64,000 nt of DNA, taken from positions 1,550,001 to 1,614,000 of the forward strand of contig NZ_CP060705.1 in assembly GCF_003048835.2 (NCBI RefSeq). Direction: 5' to 3'. The first letter of the stretch is position 1. Every line of letters begins with the position of its first letter. Shown here in pieces: positions 1 to 10,717 of the stretch. The notes under the pieces were generated by a model that had not been told where the DNA came from, ran no database searches, and saw nothing but the letters and a program-made list of their open reading frames with translations. This DNA is from Campylobacter concisus. GTDB lineage: Bacteria; Campylobacterota; Campylobacteria; Campylobacterales; Campylobacteraceae. The translations under genes were made by a program, and so were the position numbers.

Positions 1-1072
<1,072 letters not shown>

Positions 1073-1083
1073 TCATACTCCTT

Positions 1084-1971
1084 TTATTTCATTGATTCAA
1101 CACCACTGATAATCTCGATAAGCTCAGTGGTAATAGACTCTTGTCTTGCTTTATTATAAGCAAGATTTAACTGTTTTACGCGCTCTTTAGCATTGTTTGT
1201 TGCATTATCCATAGCTTGCATTCTAGCGCTGTGCTCAGCCGCCAAAGAATCAACCAAAGCATAATACATACTATACTCAAAATATTTATTGAGCAATTCA
1301 TCCATAATCTTAGTATAGTTGTCTTCTGGTTCAAATTCCATCAAAGAATTTGTCTCAACCGCAACTATCTTAGACGGCTCAATAGGTACAATATCATTTA
1401 CTCTAATCTCTTGAGAAATCATATTTTTATAGCCATTGTGTATTAGCACGACCTTATCTGTTATGCCGTTTGTAAAATCATCAATGGCATCTTTTATGAT
1501 CTTTTGAGCTTTTTCATAAGTAGGAGAAGAGCTAGCTCCGACATAAGTCTCAAGTAGTTCAACACCTTGGAAATTGAAAAATTCTATACCTTTTTTACCA
1601 ACAGCTCTTAGTCTAACTTTGATCTTTTTGGCTTTTAGCTCATCGATCATGCGTCTAACTGTCTTTATAGTCTGGACGTTAAAGCCACCGCAAAGCCCTT
1701 TATCAGCCGTCACAAATATAATATCAACCTTTTCTACACTCTTTGTTGTATTAAAGAATTTACTCTCAGCCATAACTGAAGCGTATTGATTGATCTTATA
1801 AGCTATCTCTGATAAAACCTCATTGATCTTAAGTGCGTAAACTCTAGAGTAGCGTGCAGCCTCTTCAGCTTTACGAAGCTTTGCTGTTGAGACAAGCTTC
1901 ATCGCACGCGTCGTCTTTTGAGTGTTCTGGACGCTCTTGATCTTTCGTTTTATATCTTTTAAATTTGACAT
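1084..1971 (-). CDS. atpG: ATP synthase F1 subunit gamma
   Basis: A 295-residue gamma subunit, the central rotor stalk that turns inside the alpha3beta3 head and couples proton flow to catalysis. The N-terminus ([21 protein letters not shown]) and C-terminus ([16 protein letters not shown]) are the two conserved helices that form the coiled coil, and [12 protein letters not shown] is the family signature around residue 90. Length is normal for the family. It lies 9 bases after atpA and shares its operon. The ribosome site before the ATG is weak, so translation may be coupled to atpA. Confidence 0.98.
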   Translation of the reverse strand: MSNLKDIKRKIKSVQNTQKTTRAMKLVSTAKLRKAEEAARYSRVYALKINEVLSEIAYKINQYASVMAESKFFNTTKSVEKVDIIFVTADKGLCGGFNVQTIKTVRRMIDELKAKKIKVRLRAVGKKGIEFFNFQGVELLETYVGASSSPTYEKAQKIIKDAIDDFTNGITDKVVLIHNGYKNMISQEIRVNDIVPIEPSKIVAVETNSLMEFEPEDNYTKIMDELLNKYFEYSMYYALVDSLAAEHSARMQAMDNATNNAKERVKQLNLAYNKARQESITTELIEIISGVESMK

Positions 1972-1980
1972 ATCTTAGCC

Positions 1981-3498
1981 CTAGTTAGCGGCAAAAGTCG
2001 CTTTAAAATCTTTCAACGCTTTATGTAAAATTTCTTCTACTTCTTTATCAAGAACCTTTTTAGTTCTGATCTGCTCAAAAATTTCAGGGTATTTTGCCTC
2101 GATATATGGATATAGCTCAGCTTCAAATTTTGTTACATTTGTAGTTGCAACGTCATCTAAATAGCCCTTAGCACCAGCAAATATAATAACTACTTGATTC
2201 TCAACTGGAAGTGGAGAGTATGGAGGTTGTTTTAGTACTTCAACCATCTTTTGACCGCGCTCTAGTTGTTTTCTTGAGCTCTCATCAAGATCACTTGCAA
2301 ACTGAGCAAATGCTTGTAGTTCGCGATACTGAGCAAGGTCTAGTCTTAGGTTGCCAGAAACTTGTTTGATAGCTTTGATCTGAGCTGCACCACCGACACG
2401 AGAAACAGAAAGGCCAACGTTGATCGCTGGGCGGATACCTGAGTTAAATAGGTCACTCTCAAGGAAAATTTGACCATCTGTAATAGAAATAACGTTTGTT
2501 GGAATATAAGCCGAAACGTCGCCCGCTTGAGTCTCGATAATAGGTAGAGCTGTTAAAGATCCCGCGCCTAGTGCGTCATTTAGCTTGCTTGCTCTTTCTA
2601 GAAGTCTTGAGTGAAGATAGAAAACGTCGCCTGGATAAGCTTCACGGCCTGGTGGTCTTCTTAGGATCAAAGACATCTCACGATAAGCAACCGCGTGTTT
2701 TGACAAGTCATCATAGATGATTAGCGCGTGGCGAGAGTTATCTCTAAAGTATTCACCCATTGTTACGCCAGCATATGGAGCAAGGTATTGAAGTGCAGCT
2801 GCATCACTAGCACCAGCATTTACAACTATCGTGTAGTCCATAGCGCCGTATTCTTCAAGCTTTTTAACGACTTGAGCAACGGTTGATTGTTTTTGACCGA
2901 TAGCTACATAGATGCAAATGACATCTTGACCTTTTTGGTTGATGATAGTATCGATAGCAACTGTTGTTTTACCAGTTTGGCGGTCGCCAATGATTAACTC
3001 TCTTTGACCTCTACCAATTGGCACAAGTGCATCGATAGCTTTGATACCTGTTTGAAGTGGCTCATGAACGCTTTTTCTTGCCATGATACCTTTTGCTTTT
3101 TCTTCGACGAAGCGAGATTCAGTAGCTTCGATTGGCCCTTTTGCATCGATTGGCTCACCGAGTGAATTTACAACACGGCCGATCAATGCGTCGCCAACTG
3201 GAACGCGTAGAAGTTTTTTAAGTCTTTTTACAGAGCTGCCTTCTGTGATACCGCTAGTTTTTCCAAGGATAACTATACCAACACTGCTCTCTTCAAGGTT
3301 AAGAGCCATACCTTTTTCGCCGCTTTCAAATTCAACCATCTCGCCAGCCATAACGTTTTTCAAACCATAAACGTTAGCAACGCCATCAGCGACTGAGATG
3401 ACTTTACCGGTCTCTTCTACATCAACACTTAAATCAAAATTTTCAATACGCTCTTTGATTATCGTGCTAATTTCGTCAGCTTTAATTTTTGCACTCAC
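1981..3498 (-). CDS. atpA: ATP synthase F1 subunit alpha
   Basis: A 505-residue alpha subunit of F1, carrying the non-catalytic nucleotide sites. The Walker A loop GDRQTGKT is at residues 171-178, and the [17 protein letters not shown] signature lies near residue 365. The start is a GTG at 3498-3496 preceded by AAAAAGGAGTGAAAGC, a strong ribosome site, and the protein begins [10 protein letters not shown] as expected for the family. It sits 14 bases after atpH and 9 before atpG. No frameshift or missing active residue is seen. Confidence 0.98.
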   Translation of the reverse strand: MSAKIKADEISTIIKERIENFDLSVDVEETGKVISVADGVANVYGLKNVMAGEMVEFESGEKGMALNLEESSVGIVILGKTSGITEGSSVKRLKKLLRVPVGDALIGRVVNSLGEPIDAKGPIEATESRFVEEKAKGIMARKSVHEPLQTGIKAIDALVPIGRGQRELIIGDRQTGKTTVAIDTIINQKGQDVICIYVAIGQKQSTVAQVVKKLEEYGAMDYTIVVNAGASDAAALQYLAPYAGVTMGEYFRDNSRHALIIYDDLSKHAVAYREMSLILRRPPGREAYPGDVFYLHSRLLERASKLNDALGAGSLTALPIIETQAGDVSAYIPTNVISITDGQIFLESDLFNSGIRPAINVGLSVSRVGGAAQIKAIKQVSGNLRLDLAQYRELQAFAQFASDLDESSRKQLERGQKMVEVLKQPPYSPLPVENQVVIIFAGAKGYLDDVATTNVTKFEAELYPYIEAKYPEIFEQIRTKKVLDKEVEEILHKALKDFKATFAAN

Positions 3499-3512
3499 GC
3501 TTTCACTCCTTT

Positions 3513-4043
3513 TTAAATTGCTTTTAATATATATTCACTCATTTGACTTTTTAGTCTGTCGATAGAGAAATTTACCTCGACACCTAAATCATCTAACTCA
3601 ACTTTTACGCCGTTGTAATCGCTCTTTGAGCCATCAAGCTTGATCTTAGAGTCAAATTTCTTAGAGAAATTCTCTTCTAAAGCTTTTAGCTGCTCAGCAC
3701 TTAGATCAAAATTTCCAATAACCTCGCCGCGATATGTATTTTCAAGCAAAGATTGCTCTATCTTCATCTCATTTAATATCGCTGGGATAAGCTCTAGTCT
3801 TTTGTTTGCACCAAGAAGCTTTATAAAATTTGCAAATTTGGCGTCTGAATTTTTTACTAGAGAAAGTATAAATTCTACCTTTTTTGCAGCTTTTAGAGTT
3901 GGCAAGCTTATAATGCTCTTAAATTTTTCGCTTCCAAAAGCGGCAGCTAGCTCAACTAAATTTTCAATAAATGCGTTTAGTTCACCGGGCTTTGCATCGC
4001 TCAGGATCGCTTTAACATATTTTTTGGCTACTACTTCATTCAT
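3513..4043 (-). CDS. atpH: ATP synthase F1 subunit delta
   Basis: A 176-residue delta subunit (OSCP family), which joins the peripheral stalk to the top of the F1 head. Sequence conservation is low in this family, so the call rests on length, the N-terminal pattern [10 protein letters not shown], the C-terminal beta-region ([26 protein letters not shown]), and its place between atpF and atpA. Its ATG shares one base with the atpF stop (TAATG), so the two are translationally coupled. Confidence 0.94.
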   Translation of the reverse strand: MNEVVAKKYVKAILSDAKPGELNAFIENLVELAAAFGSEKFKSIISLPTLKAAKKVEFILSLVKNSDAKFANFIKLLGANKRLELIPAILNEMKIEQSLLENTYRGEVIGNFDLSAEQLKALEENFSKKFDSKIKLDGSKSDYNGVKVELDDLGVEVNFSIDRLKSQMSEYILKAI

Positions 4044-4555
4044 TAGCTAACCTTTTTAAGTATGATATTTACAAGCTCTTTTTGATCGACTTTTAGGCTA
4101 TCGCTTGAGAAAATGTCACTCAAAATTTCATTTACAACGCCTTTTGTCATCTTGCGCTCTTCAAATTCTTTTTGCTCTTTGTAACCTTTTTCGATATTTG
4201 CGATATCGTTTTGAGCCTCTTTTTTAACTTTAGCAGCTAAATTTACAGCCTCTTTTTTCGCAGTTTCTATTAGGGCATTTGCATTTTGCTTAGCCTCTTC
4301 TACACGCTTTAGAACGTCATCTTTTTTAGCTTTAGAGTCGCGAAGCTTCTCTTGGATGCTCTCGAGCTTATTTGCGATCCTGTCGATCCTGCTTTGATAA
4401 AGAGCTTTTAGTGGCTTAGCAGCAAAATAGACCAAAATACCAAAGAAAAGTAAGAAGTTTAGCGTTCTCTCAACTATATCGTAGTTTGTTCCGCCATGCT
4501 CGCTCGCATATGCCAGAAACGGAAGTGCTAGAAAAAATAAAATTTTTATCTTCAT
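4043..4555 (-). CDS. atpF: ATP synthase F0 subunit b
   Basis: A 170-residue b subunit of the peripheral stalk. An N-terminal hydrophobic signal-like segment (residues 1-17) is followed by a membrane span near residues 28-46 (TLNFLLFFGILVYFAAKPL) and then a long charged helix rich in K, E and A that dimerises along the stalk. Campylobacter carries two b-type subunits; this one is the full b and the next gene is the b-prime form. Its start lies 9 bases after atpF'. Confidence 0.93.
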   Translation of the reverse strand: MKIKILFFLALPFLAYASEHGGTNYDIVERTLNFLLFFGILVYFAAKPLKALYQSRIDRIANKLESIQEKLRDSKAKKDDVLKRVEEAKQNANALIETAKKEAVNLAAKVKKEAQNDIANIEKGYKEQKEFEERKMTKGVVNEILSDIFSSDSLKVDQKELVNIILKKVS

Positions 4556-4564
4556 AAATTTCCT

Positions 4565-4987
4565 TTAAATTTTAGAGAGCTTAGCATTTAAAGCAGCCCT
4601 AAGTTCTGGTAGTTTAGCTGCTAGATCTGCTTTTAAGCTATCTTTTTGAGAGCTTAGAGCATTTAGGAATTCGTTGTAGTCAGCTTCTAGGCTACTTTTC
4701 ACAGCATTAACCTCTTTTGAAGACTCTTCTCTTGCCAGATTTAAGGCCTCTTGTCTTATTTTGTTGGCCTCTGCTCTTGCGTTTTGTATGATCTCTTCGA
4801 TCTCTTTTTCATGAACGCTTAGATCACTTGCGTTTTTGCTCGTACTCTCTTCGTCATGTTTTATAGAGGCATTTCTGTCATCTATAAATTTGAGCATTGG
4901 CTTATATAGCAAGGGATTTAAAATGGCGATCAGGGCAAAGAAAACGATAGCCGTTAAAAGCATCAAAGGCACATCTATTTCTAACAT
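4565..4987 (-). CDS. atpF': ATP synthase F0 subunit b' (second b-type stalk subunit)
   Basis: A 140-residue b-prime subunit: one membrane span at about residues 8-27 (LMLLTAIVFFALIAILNPL) followed by a charged helix with the PMLKFIDDRNASI pattern typical of b/b' chains. It forms the peripheral stalk as a heterodimer with AtpF. The ATG at 4987 follows GGAGAGCGG. It is the first atp gene of this string and lies 95 bases after parB. AtpB (subunit a) and AtpE (subunit c) are not in the window, the usual split arrangement for Campylobacter. Confidence 0.92.
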   Translation of the reverse strand: MLEIDVPLMLLTAIVFFALIAILNPLLYKPMLKFIDDRNASIKHDEESTSKNASDLSVHEKEIEEIIQNARAEANKIRQEALNLAREESSKEVNAVKSSLEADYNEFLNALSSQKDSLKADLAAKLPELRAALNAKLSKI

Positions 4988-5082
4988 CCGCTCTCCTTAT
5001 TTTGTTATTAAGTTTTGTTTAATATTCAAATCAAAGTCTGATTTTACAATAAATTACTAAAAATAAAAATAAATTTGTAATT

Positions 5083-5943
5083 CTATTTTAGCTTAGCTAT
5101 AAATTCTTCTACCTGTGAAATGTCGCTAAATTCTAATATTAAATTTTTAGATTTTACTTTCGTCTTTATCTTTAAATTTTTAAAAATTTCTTGTAAATTT
5201 GATAATTTCTTGCTCATTTCTTCTGAAATTTGAGGTTTTGGCTCTTTTACTTCTTCTTTATTTTTTATCTTTTTTACTAAAATTTCTGTATCTCTAACAC
5301 TTAGTTTTTGTCCAATGATCGTATCAACAACCATTCTTTCTTCTTCGCTACTAAGTCCTACGATGACTTTAGCGTGGCCTTGCGTGAGCTTATCTTCTTG
5401 CAAAAGTCTTTGCGTGTAGTCGCTAAGCAGCAAAAGCCTCATCGTATTTGTTATCTGAGTTCTGCTCTTGTGGATGATGTTTGCTAGGCCATCTTGCGTG
5501 ATCTTATACTCGTTTATGAGCTCTTTATATGACTTTGCAAGTTCTATTGGATTTAAATTTTCACGTTGTATGTTTTCGATAAGCGCAAGCTCTCTTAAAT
5601 TTTGAGACTTGATATCAGCGATGATCGCCTTTATCTTGCTTGCTCCAAGCATCTTTGTAGCACGGTATCTACGTTCACCAGCTATTAGCATGTAACCGTC
5701 ATCTTTTTTGATGACGATTATTGGTTGTATTAGTCCGTGCCTTTTGATGCTAGCACTTAGCTCTTTTAAAGCCTCTTCGTCAAAATGCGTTCTTGGTTGG
5801 TATGGGTTTGGTAAAATTTCATCTATATTTATCTCTTCGACTATCTCAGAGTCGTTTAAATTTGCGATCTCTTTGCTGTAGGCCTGCTCTACATCTTCAA
5901 GTATCGCGCTAAGTCCGCGCCCTAATCCACCTTTTTTCGCCAT
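5083..5943 (-). CDS. parB: Chromosome-partitioning protein ParB
   Basis: A 286-residue ParB/Spo0J-type CTP-dependent DNA clamp that loads at parS sites and works with ParA to segregate the chromosome. The start KKGGLGRGLSAI is the conserved ParA-interacting N-terminus. The GERRYRA nucleotide-binding box is at residues 89-95, the helix-turn-helix follows at about 150-180 (ITQDGLANIIHKSRTQITN), and a variable dimerisation tail ends the protein. It lies 15 bases after parA in the same operon. No parS palindrome was noticed in the window. Confidence 0.96.
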   Translation of the reverse strand: MAKKGGLGRGLSAILEDVEQAYSKEIANLNDSEIVEEINIDEILPNPYQPRTHFDEEALKELSASIKRHGLIQPIIVIKKDDGYMLIAGERRYRATKMLGASKIKAIIADIKSQNLRELALIENIQRENLNPIELAKSYKELINEYKITQDGLANIIHKSRTQITNTMRLLLLSDYTQRLLQEDKLTQGHAKVIVGLSSEEERMVVDTIIGQKLSVRDTEILVKKIKNKEEVKEPKPQISEEMSKKLSNLQEIFKNLKIKTKVKSKNLILEFSDISQVEEFIAKLK

Positions 5944-5958
5944 TTTTTTCCTTATTTT

Positions 5959-6741
5959 TTAGTTTAAAATACAATATGCCAAATTTTGATATGCGATCGA
6001 GCCTGGTGATTTTATATCATAAAGTATCACCGGCTTGCCAAAACTTGGGCTTTCAGCAAGTTTTACGTTTCTTGGAACGACTACAAATTCGTCTTTTCCG
6101 TCCTTGCTCTTAAAGAGCTTATTTTCAAAATGCTGCTTTAAATTTGCAATGGTCTCTTTTGAGAGATTGTTTTGCGAGCTAAACATTGTCGGTAAAAAGC
6201 CCTTTATATTTAGCTTTGGATTTATCGTTTTTTTGATGATCTTTACAGTGTTTAGGATCTGCGCCAAGCCCTCAAGTGCGTAAAATTCGCACTGGATCGG
6301 GATGATCACACTATCGCTTGCACTAAGAGCATTTATCGTGATACTACCAAGTGCCGGAGGACTATCGATGATGATAAAATCATAGTCGTCTACAACTTCT
6401 GAAATTTTGTTTTTAAGGATTAGTTTATAGTCTTTGCTTTGGTCGTTAAATTCTTGCTCGATGCCGACAAGTCCGATATTTGACGGAGCTAAAAAAAGCG
6501 TTGGTATCTCAGTTTTTAGTACGATTTGTGAGAGCTTTTTTCTATCTGTTAAGACGTGATAGATGTTAAACTCATAATCGCTTCTGCTAAAACCAAGTCC
6601 TGTCGTTGCGTTTGCCTGCGGATCGATGTCTATTAATAATACTTTTTTCTCAGCAACCGCCAGTGATGCGGCTAAATTTACGGCCGTTGTGGTCTTGCCA
6701 ACGCCGCCTTTTTGGTTAGCTATTGTTATTATCTCGCTCAT
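5959..6741 (-). CDS. parA: Chromosome-partitioning ATPase ParA (Soj)
   Basis: A 260-residue ParA ATPase that binds DNA non-specifically when ATP-bound and drives origin segregation with ParB. The deviant Walker A motif KGGVGKT is at residues 11-17, and the Walker B region is DFIIIDSPPALG. I place the start at the ATG at 6741 (MSEIITIANQKGG), because the longer reading upstream adds 17 unrelated residues that overlap birA. The chosen ATG overlaps the birA stop (ATGA), so the genes are coupled. Confidence 0.96.
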   Translation of the reverse strand: MSEIITIANQKGGVGKTTTAVNLAASLAVAEKKVLLIDIDPQANATTGLGFSRSDYEFNIYHVLTDRKKLSQIVLKTEIPTLFLAPSNIGLVGIEQEFNDQSKDYKLILKNKISEVVDDYDFIIIDSPPALGSITINALSASDSVIIPIQCEFYALEGLAQILNTVKIIKKTINPKLNIKGFLPTMFSSQNNLSKETIANLKQHFENKLFKSKDGKDEFVVVPRNVKLAESPSFGKPVILYDIKSPGSIAYQNLAYCILN

Positions 6742-7373
6742 CTTAAAGAATATACCTTTTCCCCGTTTAATAATATCGCTCCATCCTCGCAAATTTCAGC
6801 ATCCTGAAGCGAAACAGCTCTATTTGCAATATGCGTAATAAAACTTTTTGACTTGCAAAAGTCTATCCTAAATTTGCTAAAAATTGGCTTCCATAAAATC
6901 TTTTTATCAAGCATGCTAACAAAGCCCCAAACTAGCTCATCTACACTAGCTTTTATGTCTAAAATGCCCGCATTTTCGGGCGCGCTAGCTAAATTTATCC
7001 CCATGCCACAAATGTAAATTTCATCCACTTTATTTGTCAAAGTGCCGCCTATTTTGCGCTCATCTACGTAAAAATCATTTGGCCATTTCAGCCAACACTT
7101 TGAGCCAAGATCGCTCAATACCTCACGCATCAGCATAGAAAAATATATCGAGATCGAGGGCGGAGGTATGTCGCTTGGCAGCTCATCTTCGCTTATGCAA
7201 AATGACATAAATAAATTTCCACCAAGGCCCTCCCAGCTGTTGCCGCGGCTGCCGACCCCTTTTGTTTGATTGTACGCCACGACCATGTGCGGAGGCTTTA
7301 TCTCGCCGTTTTTTAGGGCGTCTATCAAAAATTCCTGCGTCGAAGGCAGACTTTGAAAAAACTCAACCTTCAA
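6738..7373 (-). CDS. birA: Biotin-[acetyl-CoA-carboxylase] ligase
   Basis: A 211-residue biotin protein ligase that activates biotin with ATP and attaches it to the carboxyl-carrier protein. Visible motifs are SLPSTQEFL at the start, the biotin/AMP loop GVGSRGNSWEG near residue 39 and LKWPNDFYVDERKIGG near residue 94. There is no N-terminal DNA-binding domain, so it is a mono-functional ligase and not a repressor like the E. coli enzyme. The start is a TTG at 7373-7371 behind AAGGTG, one base after the thiD stop. Its stop overlaps the parA start. Confidence 0.92.
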   Translation of the reverse strand: MKVEFFQSLPSTQEFLIDALKNGEIKPPHMVVAYNQTKGVGSRGNSWEGLGGNLFMSFCISEDELPSDIPPPSISIYFSMLMREVLSDLGSKCWLKWPNDFYVDERKIGGTLTNKVDEIYICGMGINLASAPENAGILDIKASVDELVWGFVSMLDKKILWKPIFSKFRIDFCKSKSFITHIANRAVSLQDAEICEDGAILLNGEKVYSLR

Positions 7374-7374
7374 A

Positions 7375-8163
7375 TCACACCTTAAATTTATAGAAGTGAT
7401 TTACTGGATTTTGTCCGCCGCCGATAATGACTGCGTTTTTAATAGCATTAAAGATATAATCATGCGCGTTTTTCACGCTCTCTTTTAAACTATGGCCATT
7501 TGCTAAATTTGAAGCGATCGCGCTTGATAGCGAACAGCCTGAGCCATGTGTCGCTGTCGTTTTTATGCGCTCGTCGCTAAAAATTTCATACTCGTTGCCA
7601 TCATAAAATATATCAAGCGACTTGCCTTCTATCTCGCCACATTTTAGATAGACGCTCTTTGTGCCAAATTTTAAAAGATCTTTACAAGCCTCTTTTAGCT
7701 CGCTCTCGCCCTTTAGCTCATGCTTTAAAATTTCACGCGCTTCAAAGATATTTGGCGTGATCACGCTCGCAAGCGGGAAAAGCTCCTCCACGATCGCATC
7801 TTTTGCAGCACCTTCTAGCCAGATGTCGCCATTTTTACAGCTCATGACTGGATCAAGCACGACTGGCGGTAAATTTTTGATCTCTCTTAGCGTTTTTGCG
7901 ACGCTTTTGATGATCTCAACGCTTGGGACGACGCCTATTTTTATCACATCAACTCTTATATCATCAAATATCGCCTTGATCTGATCCTCAATGAGCTTTG
8001 GCTCAACTAGCTGCATGCCAAATATGCCCTTTGTATTTTGAGCAGTGACTGCCGTAATCGCTCCCATCGCATATACGCCGTGTGCTATAAAGACCTTTAT
8101 ATCAGCTAAAACTCCAGCTCCACCGCTTGGATCAACACCTGCTATACTTAGCGCATTTTTCAT
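7375..8163 (-). CDS. thiD: Hydroxymethylpyrimidine / phosphomethylpyrimidine kinase
   Basis: A 262-residue ribokinase-fold enzyme of thiamine synthesis that phosphorylates hydroxymethylpyrimidine twice. The N-terminus MKNALSIAGVDPSGGAG is the family signature, and the C-terminal anion-hole motif is THGSGCSLSSAIA. The ATG at 8163 follows AAAGGAGCGGTT. It lies 16 bases after fmt in the string and carries no upstream TPP riboswitch that I could see; expression appears to follow the fmt-birA-parA operon. Its place here, between fmt and birA, looks like a lineage-specific insertion into a housekeeping operon. Confidence 0.93.
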   Translation of the reverse strand: MKNALSIAGVDPSGGAGVLADIKVFIAHGVYAMGAITAVTAQNTKGIFGMQLVEPKLIEDQIKAIFDDIRVDVIKIGVVPSVEIIKSVAKTLREIKNLPPVVLDPVMSCKNGDIWLEGAAKDAIVEELFPLASVITPNIFEAREILKHELKGESELKEACKDLLKFGTKSVYLKCGEIEGKSLDIFYDGNEYEIFSDERIKTTATHGSGCSLSSAIASNLANGHSLKESVKNAHDYIFNAIKNAVIIGGGQNPVNHFYKFKV

Positions 8164-8179
8164 AACCGCTCCTTTAAAT

Positions 8180-9085
8180 TTATTTTAATTCATCACCAAC
8201 GCTAAGGTGCTTACCATTTATATATGCTTTTGCGTTTGTTGGCTTTTTGCTTGGCTCTTGAAGCTCGTAAATTTTAACTGCACCACCCTTACAAGCTACC
8301 ACAACGTGATCTTTTTCTACGCTTAAAATTTCTCCACTTTTGCCACTTTTTTCACTTAGCTCAAGAGATAAAATTTTAAGACCACTTGCTAGATAAAGTC
8401 CTGGCCAAGGTGTGAGCGCACGAAATTTATTATAAATTTGCACTGCCTCTTCATCAAAGCTAAAAAGTCCGTCGCTCTTACTTATCTTTTTGCAGTGCGT
8501 GGCCTTGCTCTCATCTTGCTTTTGTGGCTTTAAATTTTCAAAATTTCTTAGCACTTTTACGATTAGCTCGCCACCAAGCTCGCCTAGCTCACTAAAAAGC
8601 TCGCTTGACATCTTACTCTCGCAACGCATGTAGATGAAGTCTAGCATATCGCCAGTATCAAGGCCAGCATCCATTAGCATTGCAGTCACGCCAGTTTGCT
8701 TCTCGCCTGCTAGTATGGCGCTTTGTATCGGGCTAGCACCTCTATATTTTGGCAAGATCGAGGCATGTAAATTTATACAAGTCGCCACGTCAAGCACACT
8801 TTGTGGCAAAATTTTGCCATAAGCTGCCACTACGATAAAATCAGGCTCAAATGCCTTTAGCTCGGCAATCACCGCCTCATCTTTTAGCGTATTTGGTGTA
8901 AAGACTGGCACGCCTACTAGCTCATTTTGTGCGTAAATTTTGACCTCGCTTGGGGTTAAAATTTGCTTTCTGCCAACTGGCTTATCAGGCTGGGTAAAGA
9001 CCGCTTTTATGTTAAAGCCAGCTTCTTTTAGGTGTCTAAGTATCCTAACCGCATAATCAGGCGTCCCCATAAAAACTACATTCAT
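8180..9085 (-). CDS. fmt: Methionyl-tRNA formyltransferase
   Basis: A 301-residue enzyme that formylates initiator Met-tRNA using 10-formyl-THF. The N-terminus MNVVFMGTPDYAVRIL is the formyltransferase fold start, and the catalytic segment is NLHASILPKYRGASPIQ, with the N-H-D type active site completed by the DTGDM segment. A C-terminal OB-like domain follows. I choose the ATG at 9085: the in-frame GTG just before it is closer to the AAGGAA ribosome site than is usual. It lies 16 bases after the small EF-hand gene. Confidence 0.95.
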   Translation of the reverse strand: MNVVFMGTPDYAVRILRHLKEAGFNIKAVFTQPDKPVGRKQILTPSEVKIYAQNELVGVPVFTPNTLKDEAVIAELKAFEPDFIVVAAYGKILPQSVLDVATCINLHASILPKYRGASPIQSAILAGEKQTGVTAMLMDAGLDTGDMLDFIYMRCESKMSSELFSELGELGGELIVKVLRNFENLKPQKQDESKATHCKKISKSDGLFSFDEEAVQIYNKFRALTPWPGLYLASGLKILSLELSEKSGKSGEILSVEKDHVVVACKGGAVKIYELQEPSKKPTNAKAYINGKHLSVGDELK

Positions 9086-9101
9086 CACTTTCCTTTAAAT
9101 T

Positions 9102-9437
9102 TCAACGACTTTTATTTTGATCTGCGTTTTGCCTGCTTGGCGGCCAAGAGGCGCATGGATCTTTCTGCCAGCTAATCTTTTGCAATACTAAATTTCTTAG
9201 CTCATTAACGCTAACTTTGCCACTACAATCAAGATCCAGCCTTTTAAATTCATCACTAGTGCATAGATCTGGCGCTATTTTTAGTTCAGATGGCGCCTTA
9301 CATGCTCTCCACTCATCTAAATTTAGCATGCCGTCACGATCTATGTCATTAAAATCCAAAAACATATATATTGGATCCGCTGGATCACAGCTATATGCAC
9401 CAAGGCAAAATAGCATAATGCAAAAAACTTTCTTCAT
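9102..9437 (-). CDS. Small exported EF-hand protein
   Basis: A 111-residue protein with an N-terminal hydrophobic signal segment (FCIMLFCLGAYS) and two acidic loops matching EF-hand calcium sites: DIDRDGMLNLDE near residues 32-43 and DLDCSGKVSVNE near residues 68-79. It is therefore probably exported to the periplasm and binds calcium. Four cysteines in the mature part could form disulfides. The cysteine after the signal (AYSC) is a poor lipobox, so a lipoprotein is possible but unproven. It lies between obgE and fmt, where C. jejuni, from memory, has proB. Function unknown. Confidence 0.72.
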   Translation of the reverse strand: MKKVFCIMLFCLGAYSCDPADPIYMFLDFNDIDRDGMLNLDEWRACKAPSELKIAPDLCTSDEFKRLDLDCSGKVSVNELRNLVLQKISWQKDPCASWPPSRQNADQNKSR

Positions 9438-9483
9438 TTTATCTTCTTAAATTTCTATGCTCAAAGCACTAAAAAGTCGCAAC

Positions 9484-10542
9484 TCAAAGCTCTTTTTTTA
9501 GCAGCTCAAGCAGTGCAAATTTAAGCTCGTCGATGTTCTCATTTGTCGCTGAAGAGATCGGCAAAACAAAGTATGGTTTTTTGGCGTCAAAGCTGTATAG
9601 GTCTTGCTTATAGACAAATTTACCATCTTGATTTGGCTCTAAATTTATGTTTTTCATAAATTCTCTTATATTCTCATCTAAATTTTCAGCCGCATCGACT
9701 CTGGTGATCGCGATAGCATAGTCCCTGCTGGCAAGCACGCTTGAAAATTTAGCCACCTCTTCTTTTAGCACGCTAAACTGCTCGCTCATGCTTCTGTAAT
9801 TCGCACTATCTATCATAAAAAGCAAAATTTTATTTCTCTCGATGTGCTTTAAAAACTGCACGCCAAGGCCGCGTCCGTCGCTCGCTCCCTCTATGATACC
9901 AGGGATGTCGGCCATGACAAAGCCACTAAACTCATCTACCTCGACAAGTCCAAGCTTTGGCGTAAGTGTCGTGAATTCGTAGTTTGCTATCTGTGGCTTG
10001 GCGTTTGAGACGGCTGAAATTAGGGTTGATTTGCCAACATTTGGAAAGCCAACAAGGCCCACGTCAGCTATTAGCTTTAGCTCGAGCCTGACCTCTATGC
10101 TCTCTTCTGGCATGCCCTTTTGAGCGTATTCTGGAGCTTGGTTGATAGAGTTTTTAAAGTGAAAATTTCCTAGTCCGCCCTTGCCACCTTTTAAAAATAG
10201 CGTCCTTTGCCCCTCTTCTACCATGTCGCAAAGCAGCTCGTTTGTCTGTGCGTCATAGACTGCCGTTCCTGGTGGCACGATGAGCTCTAAGCTCTCGCCT
10301 TTTTTGCCAGTCATGCGTCTGCCCATGCCAGCCTCGCCGTCGCTCGCTCTCATCGCCCTTTTGCCCTTGTAGTTTGCCAGTGTGTGGGTGTTATTGTCGC
10401 AGACAAAATATACATCTCCGCCGTCACCGCCATCTCCGCCGTCTGGGCCGCCTAAAATGACGTGCTTTTCGCGGCGAAAGCTTACTGCACCAGCTCCGCC
10501 GTGGCCTGAGCTTAGGGTTAATTTCACGCTATCTATAAACAT
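9484..10542 (-). CDS. obgE: Obg-family GTPase
   Basis: A 352-residue GTPase linked to late assembly of the large ribosomal subunit and to stress responses. The glycine-rich Obg fold fills residues 1-158 ([13 protein letters not shown] at 31-43). The G domain has the Walker A motif GFPNVGKS at 165-172, DIPG at about 212-215, and an AITRVD-type base-recognition motif. It lacks a long C-terminal tail. In many bacteria obgE follows rplU-rpmA; here those genes are 8 kb away, so the usual cluster has been broken. Confidence 0.96.
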   Translation of the reverse strand: MFIDSVKLTLSSGHGGAGAVSFRREKHVILGGPDGGDGGDGGDVYFVCDNNTHTLANYKGKRAMRASDGEAGMGRRMTGKKGESLELIVPPGTAVYDAQTNELLCDMVEEGQRTLFLKGGKGGLGNFHFKNSINQAPEYAQKGMPEESIEVRLELKLIADVGLVGFPNVGKSTLISAVSNAKPQIANYEFTTLTPKLGLVEVDEFSGFVMADIPGIIEGASDGRGLGVQFLKHIERNKILLFMIDSANYRSMSEQFSVLKEEVAKFSSVLASRDYAIAITRVDAAENLDENIREFMKNINLEPNQDGKFVYKQDLYSFDAKKPYFVLPISSATNENIDELKFALLELLKKEL

Positions 10543-10588
10543 TTTTTACCTTAAATTTATCTATTATTTAGTTTGAATTTTAGGCGAG

Positions 10589-10594
10589 ATTATA
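10589..10594 (-). promoter_or_regulatory. Probable -10 element for the obgE-fmt-birA-par-atp string
   Basis: On the minus strand this reads TATAAT followed by CTCGCC, 47 bases before the obgE ATG. No clear -35 is needed for Campylobacter sigma-70 promoters. Position and match are the only evidence. Confidence 0.5.
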
Positions 10595-10717
10595 TCTTTT
10601 AAATGATTAAAATTTGTTTTGTATTCAAAATGTTATTTTTTTCTTGCCACATCATAAATTTAGAAAATCAGCCAAATTTTTGCCTAAATTTCATAAAATG
10701 GCGCAAAAGGATAGAGA

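Noticed and set aside
5083-6741. parS site near parAB
   Set aside because: No GTTTCAC-GTGAAAC-type palindrome was noticed by eye in the window; a motif scan would be needed.
8164-8200. TPP riboswitch upstream of thiD
   Set aside because: Only 16 bases separate fmt and thiD, too short for the riboswitch, and no conserved TPP core was seen.
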